From Bacillota bacterium (GTDB lineage: Bacteria; Bacillota; Bacilli; Alicyclobacillales; SLC66): a stretch of DNA of 5,832 nucleotides. The stretch's first letter is position 1. The number at the start of each line of letters is the position of its first letter. The notes under the pieces are model-generated. The model searched no databases. It was not told where the DNA came from and saw nothing but the letters and a program-made list of their open reading frames with translations. Below, piece by piece: positions 1 to 4,902 of this stretch. The position numbers and the translations under genes were made by a program. The stretch spans positions 1-5,832 of the forward strand of contig JAKACU010000116.1 in NCBI GenBank assembly GCA_021821185.1. The letters are read 5' to 3'.

Positions 1-170
1 AACAGATCCTGGGGGCCAGAGGGTTTGCGTTGCCGGCGGCTGACCTGGAGCGCAATTCCCTGCTCACGGCGCGCGCACTGTCCAGATTGAATCCGACACT
101 GGGCGTGATCGGGTTTGACGTTGGCGTTGACGCCAAGGGGCGTACCTGGTTCATTGAGATGAACCAATAA
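1..170 (+). CDS. YheC/YheD-like endospore coat-associated ATP-grasp protein, 5' cut by window edge, C-terminus cut short
   Basis: The frame is open from base 3 to the TAA at 168-170 and ends GFDVGVDAKGRTWFIEMNQ. That is the last beta-strand region of the ATP-grasp fold. The pattern G-[IF]-D-[LV]-G-[IV]-D-x-x-G-x-x-W-[FL]-[IL]-E-x-N is characteristic of the YheC/YheD family, whose Glu and Asn bind Mg-ATP. Family members are associated with the spore coat in Bacillus; the substrate is not firmly established. From what I know of the family, E-x-N is normally followed by KPG and a further few tens of residues. Here only Gln and a stop follow, and the convergent recombinase ends three bases later. 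I infer that the gene was truncated by integration of the neighbouring element. The alternative is a naturally short paralogue. The N-terminal part lies outside the window. Confidence 0.72.
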   Translation, partial: QILGARGFALPAADLERNSLLTARALSRLNPTLGVIGFDVGVDAKGRTWFIEMNQ

Positions 171-176
171 AGATCA
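160..176. other. Putative left attachment junction (attL) of the integrated element
   Basis: Family similarity of the YheC/YheD-like frame stops at the codons ATG AAC (162-167), and the recombinase stop codon begins at 174. Large serine recombinases usually lie next to one end of the element they move, so the crossover should fall between about 160 and the recombinase stop. No partner core could be identified in the window, because serine-integrase cores are only a few bases long. The position is inference from gene content alone. Confidence 0.35.
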
Positions 177-1691
177 CACCCTCAAGTGGATGTCTAACTC
201 GAAGTGTCCCACCTCTGTCCATGTGGTTTCTCGCGTGTAGTCAATGTGATCCACGATCTGTGAGAGTATTTTCTGCTTCTGAGCTGGGGTTGCGCTCTCC
301 TGATACACCTGCAACGCATTGAGAATGGCATCGGAGGTTGGTAGAGCTTTGTTGGCGTGCACTTGCCGTTCCTGCGCCGTTGCCAGTTGTTGCCGCAAGG
401 AGTTCAGCTTTTCGCCCAGTTCGTGGTTGCGAAGGACGAAGGTGTCTACATCGTACACGCCTTGTTCTAGCAGATCGTGCAATCTAGCTCGTTGACCATC
501 TGCTGTTTTAATACCGTTTTTCAGTGTTTCGATCTCCTGCTGCACACGGGTGGTCTCGTTTGTTTTCTTATTATCCCCTCTACGGTGCTCTGCAGTGGCT
601 TCTAGCGACGGTAACAGGGCATATAGGCTCTGGATGACGACCGTTTCCACATCGACCAAGCGCGCACTTCGGGTCGCGCACCCAAAGGTCTTGCAGCGAA
701 GTTGGGGCGCCTTGGGCTTGTTGGGCACGCGTGCCATTTTGCGACCGCATTTTGCACATACGACGAGTCCTGCCAGGGAATTGGCAACGGGCTTATGCAC
801 CCCCACAGGCAGGTGCCGTGTTTGTCGCTCCTGGACGAGACGAAAGAGATCTTCGTCGATGATCGGATCATGGGCATTGCGCTTCCAAATCTGCGCATGG
901 TCTGGCTGGATCACCTTGAAGAGGTGACCGTTTTTCTTTCGTCGGCGTAAGTGATTCCAGCGAAGATGACCGAGGTAAGCGGGGTTCGTCAAGAGATGCG
1001 CCATCGTGGACACATCCCAGTGGGCGTGACCACGCGGAGAGGGAATGCCCATCTCGGTCAGACGCCGACAGATGCGTGTACGGCCCCAGCCATCGGCTGC
1101 CCATGCGAAAATCATCTGAACAAGGGGCGCCGTCTGAGGATCCGGGATAAGCTTGTTTTCGGCATCGCGCAGGTAGCCAAACGGGGGTCTGGACGATATG
1201 GATCGACCGTCCGCTACGCTCTGTTGTCGCCCGCGCTGTAGACGACGCGTGATGATCTTTAACTCACGCCGCGCCATAAATGATTCAAACTCCGACCATT
1301 CCTCGTCCAGTTCATCCGTGAGGTCGTACGCCTTACGGGGCGTGATGATGAGCGTACTCGCTTCGCGAAACGTCTCCTGGATAATGCCCTGGTCGATCTG
1401 ATTGCCACGGCCCAGGCGATCAACGTCCATGCACAGCACGGCGTCATAGTGATCGTTCTGGACGGCGTGAAGCATGCGCTGCACTTCAGGGCGTTCAAAG
1501 ATCGACTCCCCGGACACGACTTCCTCATAGACATCCAAGATGGTGTAGTCGTATTTGTTCGCAAGCGCCAGAAGGGTCCTGCGGTGTTTGGATAAGGTTT
1601 CACCTTCTCCGCGTGTCTCTGCTTCGATATCAGCGCGGCTCTTGCGCAGGTACACGGCGGTACGCGTTAAGTTACGGGGGTGATCAGCCAT
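174..1691 (-). CDS. Large serine recombinase (SprA/SpoIVCA-type site-specific integrase)
   Basis: This 505-residue protein should catalyse site-specific integration and excision through a covalent phosphoserine link. The resolvase domain covers about residues 10-155: the nucleophile is Ser18 in YLRKSRAD, with VSGESIFERP near 59-68 and the active-site DVDRLGRG at 89-96. The Recombinase (PF07508-type) domain covers about 165-290, with PPFGYLRD, RICRRLTEMGIPSPRG and TNPAYLGHLRWN. A zinc ribbon follows with Cys312, Cys315, Cys333 and Cys338, and then a charged coiled coil at about 383-450. Length and order match large serine integrases; SprA of SPbeta is about 545 residues. Start: ATG at 1689-1691 is preceded on the minus strand by TAGGAGGC (1705-1712), spacing about 13, a little long. 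It is convergent with the truncated YheC/YheD-like gene. No frameshift or missing catalytic residue is visible, so it is probably still active. Confidence 0.93.
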   Translation of the reverse strand: MADHPRNLTRTAVYLRKSRADIEAETRGEGETLSKHRRTLLALANKYDYTILDVYEEVVSGESIFERPEVQRMLHAVQNDHYDAVLCMDVDRLGRGNQIDQGIIQETFREASTLIITPRKAYDLTDELDEEWSEFESFMARRELKIITRRLQRGRQQSVADGRSISSRPPFGYLRDAENKLIPDPQTAPLVQMIFAWAADGWGRTRICRRLTEMGIPSPRGHAHWDVSTMAHLLTNPAYLGHLRWNHLRRRKKNGHLFKVIQPDHAQIWKRNAHDPIIDEDLFRLVQERQTRHLPVGVHKPVANSLAGLVVCAKCGRKMARVPNKPKAPQLRCKTFGCATRSARLVDVETVVIQSLYALLPSLEATAEHRRGDNKKTNETTRVQQEIETLKNGIKTADGQRARLHDLLEQGVYDVDTFVLRNHELGEKLNSLRQQLATAQERQVHANKALPTSDAILNALQVYQESATPAQKQKILSQIVDHIDYTRETTWTEVGHFELDIHLRV

Positions 1692-1768
1692 GATTGCTTC
1701 AGGCGCCTCCTAATGCTTGTGCTTCGCGCCAATGCCAGTTCACCTCTGTTGTCTATCACGATCAACGA

Positions 1769-1950
1769 TCAGTTTTGTTTTCTAAACTCAAAATAGTCCA
1801 TCATTTCTTCCGTTAACAACACTTTCTCATCCTCAGTCAAACCAGTCATATCAGCCCTAAGGTAAGCTTTAACGCATTAGCTGCATTCTCTTGCGTCCAA
1901 TTCATTTTTCGTTCTCTGAGTTCTCTGAATCGATCGGAAAAATTAGCCAT
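1769..1950 (-). pseudogene. cI-like XRE-family repressor, internal deletion and frameshift
   Basis: The start is clear: ATG at 1948-1950, with TAGGAGC (1959-1965) eight bases upstream on the minus strand. The first 30 residues, with FSDRFRELRERKMNWTQENA and ANALKLT, are the opening helices of an XRE (Cro/C1) helix-turn-helix, the position of ImmR/cI-type repressors. The frame then stops at 1846-1848 after only 34 codons. An overlapping frame starting at 1849 gives MTGLTEDEKVLLTEEMMDYF then EFRKQN and ends at 1769-1771. This resembles the conserved C-terminal tail of the same repressor class (L-[ST]-x-E-E-x-x-L-L-x-x-x-D-Y-[FY]-x-[FY]-R-K). The recognition helix and linker are missing, so an internal deletion has joined the ends out of frame. 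The repressor is almost certainly non-functional. Confidence 0.72.
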
Positions 1951-1973
1951 ATGACATCGCTCCTAATGGGTTA

Positions 1974-1979
1974 ATTCTA
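1974..1979 (-). promoter_or_regulatory. Possible -10 element of the leftward XRE repressor
   Basis: On the minus strand the hexamer TAGAAT lies 24 bases upstream of the leftward start codon (1950). It matches TATAAT at five of six positions. No good -35 is visible at 16-18 bases upstream, where the sequence resembles TTTCTT or GTTTCT. It is supported only by position and -10 similarity. Confidence 0.3.
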
Positions 1980-2000
1980 TCCTATCTTGTTCCCAAAAGA

Positions 2001-2037
2001 AACATCGACATTAGGAATGCATCGGCTTGACGATGTT
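2001..2037. promoter_or_regulatory. Inverted repeat in the divergent XRE intergenic region, candidate operator
   Basis: AACATCG (2001-2007) and CGATGTT (2031-2037) form a perfect 7-bp inverted repeat around 23 bases, between the two divergent XRE genes. The right arm overlaps the -35 hexamer of the rightward promoter, as expected for an operator of a lysogeny switch. Arm spacing is larger than for a simple dimer site, so the arms might be two half-operators. Function is inference from location and symmetry. Confidence 0.35.
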
Positions 2038-2055
2038 CCTGAACGCAACAATCAT
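2027..2055 (+). promoter_or_regulatory. Rightward promoter of the cro-like XRE gene
   Basis: TTGACG at 2027-2032 matches the -35 consensus at five of six bases. After a 17-base spacer, AATCAT at 2050-2055 matches the -10 consensus at four of six. The start codon follows at 2097. The -35 is overlapped by the right arm of the 2001-2037 inverted repeat. Confidence 0.42.
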
Positions 2056-2096
2056 GAAATCATCAAGTTCCGATAAAGAGCGAAAGGGTGGTGAAA

Positions 2097-2323
2097 ATGG
2101 AGAACCGGGAATGCTTGATCAAACGAAGAAATGAATTAGAGCGTAGCCAAAGATCAGGTTGCGATCCGAGCGAATATATCGCGCGCGTACTACACGAATA
2201 TCGAGTGTGGTCGCAGACTTCCTTCGATGCAAGTTGTAAAACGGATTGCCGATGCTCTCGGATGCAAAGTTGACGCTCTTTTTTCTTGGAGATGAAGCAC
2301 AAAAAACCGCAATGTTTGAGTAG
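2097..2323 (+). pseudogene. cro-like XRE-family transcriptional regulator with two frameshifts
   Basis: ATG at 2097 follows AGGGTGG (about 2084-2090) at good spacing; a GTG at 2088 is an in-frame alternative. The first frame encodes ENRECLIKRRNELERSQR, helix 1 and the start of helix 2 of an XRE domain. From 2158 the homology continues one base out of register: VAIRANISRAYYTNIECGRR, then LPSMQVVKRIADALGC KVDAL. This holds the turn, the recognition helix (ISRAYYTNIE), the conserved E-x-G-x-R-x-P and the A-x-A-L motif. An extra T in the six-T run 2279-2284 causes a second shift. Beyond it FLGDEAQKTAMFE reads to TAG at 2321-2323, a typical short tail of phage and ICE regulators. Restored, the protein would be about 75 residues. 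The gene is dead unless one or both indels are sequencing errors. Confidence 0.78.
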
Positions 2324-2437
2324 TCGATCAATACTGTTGCCTCCTTTCTGCCAACAGTGTACAGGAAAAAACGGGGGATTGGGGATAGTCAAGGGGACAA
2401 TCCACGCCTGCATACTGTAGCCAGAGGGGGCGAAACG

Positions 2438-2632
2438 ATGATGCGTAAGATGACCATCGGAAAAACGATAGTCCGAGTCTACGATCGGTCAGGCATTATC
2501 CTGCTATCGCCTGAAGAACAGCGGCTGGAATTTAGTCGTCGACTCGAAGCGCAAGACAAGGTCGCAATGGGAATTCTGCATGCGATGGTGGAAACGGCGC
2601 TGGCGAAAGAGCAATCGGCAGAGGAAACTTAA
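2438..2632 (+). CDS. Small phage/ICE-type hypothetical protein
   Basis: This 64-residue protein starts at the tandem ATG codons 2438 and 2441, about seven bases after AGAGGGGG (2423-2430), and ends in TAA at 2630-2632. It opens with MMRKMTIGKTIVRVYD, a short beta-like stretch, continues through LLSPEEQRLEFSRRLEAQD and has an amphipathic helical C-terminus. There is no signal peptide or membrane segment. The pattern (basic start, IGxTxVxV strand, S/T-x-E-E-x-x, helix) resembles small proteins often found just downstream of XRE regulators in Firmicute prophages and integrative elements, whose function I do not know. The resemblance is from memory, not a search. Codon use and the ribosome site make it a believable gene, the last rightward gene of the element that I can support. 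Confidence 0.6.
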   Translation: MMRKMTIGKTIVRVYDRSGIILLSPEEQRLEFSRRLEAQDKVAMGILHAMVETALAKEQSAEET

Positions 2633-3283
2633 GCCTCTGCGGTGGACAAGCCCTGACCGTGTCAACCGTATGCTCGGATCATGTCATAGACTATACGGCG
2701 TAAGCAGTTGGTTTCCGTTGAGCCATTCTTGATATCGTCGGTGAGGTATACAGATGCAGATAAGGAGACTCGTTGCGACACTTATATAGTCGCGATTCCT
2801 TGGTGTCAGTCACCCATACTATCTGGATTAACAAGTGTACATATGACGTGCATAGGTTGGTAATCGAAATGAAGAAACCCCTGCTGAATTCACATTCTTT
2901 AAACATTATCCCTGCTCAAGAACCGACTGGAAACTACGTGGGCAATCCGGTTCTCCCCATATTCTATCAGACGTGATTAATGGTGCGACAGAAAATGAAA
3001 TAGAATATCGTATACTAGAAAGCATGGCTGTCGGCACGGGTCCTTCTGCGCTTGGATCGACACAGCCGCTTGCGATGCTGCACAATCGTCGTCAGCAAGG
3101 TTTGCTCCTGCATACAATCAACCCCTCGATTTTGCGCCTTCGTCAGAGCATGCACTGTCTAAATCCATGCTCGCACCTTGTCTGCCGTCTTTTTGATTTC
3201 AAAGATACCGGAAACCCCCACTACTACATTCTTGTTTGACTCCGATGTCGCTGTACGGCGCCACCGGCAGGATGAAAAGCAGT
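2633..3283. other. Gene-poor stretch, probably decayed sequence
   Basis: I see no convincing gene here. Two short runs have some coding look. One is a plus-strand TTG frame at 2773-2976 (67 codons) with AAGGAG five bases before it and an internal ATG at 2870 (MKKPLLNSHSLNI). The other is a minus-strand open run ending at 3159, reading NKNVVVGVSGIFEIKKTADK. A plus-strand run around 2950-3070 (SDVINGATENEIEYRILESM) lies in another frame and lacks a clear start. None is a family I recognise, and the frames change every 100-200 bases, as in decayed genes. Base composition is more AT-rich and uneven than in the flanking genes. Confidence 0.5.
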
Positions 3284-3365
3284 TCGGTCGGATTCCTATG
3301 CTGTGCCCCTGTTCAAACATGGCTGCGCCATACTCGCGTCGGGCACAGCATAGGAATCCGACCGA
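3284..3365. repeat. Perfect 25-bp inverted repeat with 32-base loop and nested hairpin
   Basis: The left arm 3284-3308 starts TCGGTCGG and ends GCTGTGCCC. The right arm 3341-3365 is its exact reverse complement, starting GGGCACAGC and ending CCGACCGA. The 32-base loop holds a second small hairpin, ATGGC-TGC-GCCAT (3319-3331). Neither strand has a U-tract directly after the stem, so it is a poor intrinsic terminator. Flanking bases do not form an obvious target duplication. A stem this long without mismatches suggests a recently formed or selected structure: a DNA cruciform, a structured RNA, or the end-to-end remnant of a small transposable repeat. It lies about 46 bases before the ribosome site of the EAL-globin gene. 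Confidence 0.9.
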
Positions 3366-3410
3366 CAGGGACGATCAATTTTCGAAATAGCAGCAAGTAC
3401 AATTATCGAC

Positions 3411-3418
3411 TGGAGGTG
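3411..3418 (+). promoter_or_regulatory. Strong Shine-Dalgarno sequence without a standard in-frame start nearby
   Basis: TGGAGGTG is the best ribosome site before the EAL-globin gene. It is followed at 3419-3421 by a TAA in the EAL frame, and the next in-frame codons (AAA TTT ACA TTT TTA) include no ATG, GTG or TTG. The first standard start in frame is TTG at 3455, 36 bases beyond the site, which is too far for normal pairing. Confidence 0.55.
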
Positions 3419-3454
3419 TAAAAATTTACATTTTTAAACGAGTTATGGGTAGCA

Positions 3455-4600
3455 TTGCAACCGATTGTGAGTCTCAATACTGGGGCCGTACTCGGGCATG
3501 AGTCTCTCATCCGTGGACCGACCGGGTCGGACTGGGAAACTCCGGACAAGATTTTTGCAAAGGCTCACCAAGCGGGTGAAGTTGCGGGCTTGGAAACGCA
3601 ATGCCGGAAATTGGGGTTGGACGCCCTCGTCAACACGTTGCCTGAAGGGCAAACTTTATTTCTCAACATCGCTGAGATGTTCGAACAGTTGCCGATCGAT
3701 CTCCTGCCCTGCGATTTGTCGCCATCACGCGTTGCCCTGGAGATTTCCGAGCGCGCCCCCATTGCTCGGCACTCCGCGGCACTGAAGATCATTGATCAGT
3801 GGCGTGACCAGGGCCATCCGATTGTGCTGGATGATTATGGGTCTGGATACTCATCGCTGGGCATGGCTCTCACTGTGCACCCGGATATTTTGAAGTTGGA
3901 TCGCAAGATAATCGCAGGGGTTGATCGCGATCCATTCCTTTATGATGTGCTCCACAGCGTGGTTACCCTCTGGCAGGACAAGAACGTACGTCTGCTGGCG
4001 GAAGGGATTGAAACCGCCGAAGAGTTAGCCGCTCTGCAGTCGCTCGGCGTTGACTATGGGCAAGGATATTTCCTGGGCAGGCCGCAAGTGTCTCCGCGTC
4101 ACGGTCTGATAGATCAGGCCATAGGGAGTCGTGGGCAAGTAACAGACAACTACAGGCATAGTCCGTATGAGGCGCTGCTCGACTGGTCCGCCCACGATCA
4201 AAGTGAATGGATGACTTATCGGAAAGAGATGGCGCTTATGCGCCCGGTGTTTCTGGCCATGGTCCATTCAATCTTGGAGGATTCCCTTGCGGAAGGAAGG
4301 TGGCGCAAAACGCCCGTCGAGCGTCTAAAAATGCTCATCCAGGCATATGGGGTGAACCTGATTCATGATCCTCGCGATCCAATGATTCGCGAACGCGCGC
4401 GAAAATTGGGTCGGGAGCATCGGCAGGCGGGTATTTCTCCGGCATGGTACGTGATGCTGTTTAACTACTACTTTCAGGCGTATCATCGCGTGCACGCCGA
4501 TAGCGATTCGGCGCTTCCGCCGCTTAGTCTGTTTCGCAAGCGCTGGTTCTGGGATCTCGCCGATACCTTGGACGCATATAACGACACTTCAAAATCTTAG
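3455..4600 (+). CDS. EAL cyclic-di-GMP phosphodiesterase with C-terminal protoglobin-type heme sensor domain
   Basis: From TTG 3455 the protein has 381 residues. The EAL domain (1-210) should hydrolyse c-di-GMP to pGpG. It shows E16-S-L-x-R20 in place of EAL, N71 in LFLNI, E96 and E99 in LEISE, D126-D127 in LDDYGSGYSSL, K147 in ILKLD, E183 and E186 in AEGIE, and Q203 in GQGYFLGRP. All expected metal and catalytic residues are therefore present. After a short linker, residues 236-375 look like a globin-coupled sensor domain. VERLKMLIQAY and RKLGREHRQAGISPAWY match the HemAT-type F-helix pattern G-x-x-H-x-x-x-G-[IL]-x-P-x-W-Y, with H322 as proximal heme ligand. I see no clear B-helix tyrosine, so ligand chemistry may differ. 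There is no GGDEF domain, membrane segment or signal peptide, so it should be cytosolic. The open frame extends back to 3422 (FLNELWVALQPIV), which probably belongs to the protein since TTG 3455 would cut strand beta-1. The true start is unresolved. Confidence 0.88.
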   Translation: MQPIVSLNTGAVLGHESLIRGPTGSDWETPDKIFAKAHQAGEVAGLETQCRKLGLDALVNTLPEGQTLFLNIAEMFEQLPIDLLPCDLSPSRVALEISERAPIARHSAALKIIDQWRDQGHPIVLDDYGSGYSSLGMALTVHPDILKLDRKIIAGVDRDPFLYDVLHSVVTLWQDKNVRLLAEGIETAEELAALQSLGVDYGQGYFLGRPQVSPRHGLIDQAIGSRGQVTDNYRHSPYEALLDWSAHDQSEWMTYRKEMALMRPVFLAMVHSILEDSLAEGRWRKTPVERLKMLIQAYGVNLIHDPRDPMIRERARKLGREHRQAGISPAWYVMLFNYYFQAYHRVHADSDSALPPLSLFRKRWFWDLADTLDAYNDTSKS

Positions 4601-4641
4601 AGGTTTTACAATTCTAACAATCTACCTTCTTGAAAAAATAA

Positions 4642-4684
4642 CAAAGCGAACCACCGGGATCAATCTTCCCAGTGGTTCGCTTTG
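4642..4684 (-). terminator. Rho-independent terminator-like hairpin, minus strand; possible IS605-type end
   Basis: CAAAGCGAACCAC (4642-4654) pairs perfectly with GTGGTTCGCTTTG (4672-4684). After one C/A mismatch, GGGA (4656-4659) pairs with TCCC (4667-4670) around a seven-base loop. Read on the minus strand, the stem is followed by TTATTTTTTC (complement of 4632-4641), the U-tract of an intrinsic terminator. On the plus strand no U-tract follows, but the hairpin lies 41 bases after the EAL-globin stop and might also affect that transcript. It sits just 3' of the tnpB remnant, where IS200/IS605 elements carry the subterminal right-end hairpin and omega RNA region. It may therefore be the old element end rather than a host terminator. 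Confidence 0.6.
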
Positions 4685-4727
4685 GTCTTGGCGGCAGTCG
4701 GTGACTGAGCAGGGAACCTGCTGCGCC

Positions 4728-4880
4728 AGTACTATTGCCATAGCCTGCCTCCAGCCGTTCCTTTTGCAGCGCCAAAGCTTTGTTCCACACAAAGCGACTG
4801 CCCTCTTAATAGCGCGAGAACTTGCGAGCCTGCTCGTCTGAGTGCTCCAATCGAAAGCGGAACGCCTCGAGGATCATCAT
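4728..4880 (-). pseudogene. tnpB: tnpB remnant (IS605-family accessory RNA-guided nuclease), N-terminus only
   Basis: Starting at ATG 4878-4880 (a second ATG is at 4875-4877), the minus strand encodes MILEAFRFRLEHSDEQARKF and SRY, then a TAA at 4806-4808. Without that stop the same frame continues EGSRFVWNKALALQKERLEA and GYGNST. This is the classic opening of TnpB (A-[FY]-[KR]-[FY]-R-L-x-P-x-x-E-Q, then R-[FY]-V-[WY]-N-x-A-L). Similarity ends near 4728. The normal length is about 370-400 residues, so the wedge, RuvC and zinc-finger parts are gone. It has no nuclease function. Downstream on the same strand lies the 4642-4684 hairpin. Confidence 0.78.
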
Positions 4881-4895
4881 AGATCTATGATGATC
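4872..4895. repeat. Perfect 24-bp palindrome between divergent tnpB' and tnpA' starts
   Basis: GATCATCATAGA (4872-4883) is followed directly by its exact reverse complement (4884-4895) with no loop. The palindrome contains the tnpB start codons on the minus strand and ends seven bases before the tnpA ATG at 4903. Hairpins over the tnpA translation start are known to restrain expression in IS200, so it may have had a similar role here, possibly for both genes. That role is inference. Confidence 0.85.
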
Positions 4896-4902
4896 TTGGT
4901 CT

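Noticed and set aside
550..1401. Several plus-strand frames of 60-125 codons across the recombinase region
   Set aside because: They are antisense shadows of the intact recombinase, with no ribosome sites and no recognisable domains.
602..1603. Other minus-strand frames of 78-114 codons within the recombinase
   Set aside because: They are alternate-frame shadows of the same coding sequence; the 505-residue frame has all family motifs.
2063..2413. Minus-strand 116-codon frame across the cro-like gene
   Set aside because: It is antisense to clear XRE homology, has unusual composition and lacks a start signal as good as the plus-strand gene.
3284..3365. Reading the 25-bp inverted repeat as a typical rho-independent terminator or a MITE
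   Set aside because: There is no U-tract directly after the stem on either strand, and flanking bases show no direct duplication, so neither label is supported by this window alone.
3178..3421. Plus-strand frames running through the 25-bp inverted repeat
   Set aside because: They cross the hairpin, lack ribosome sites, and their translations reflect the repeat arms.
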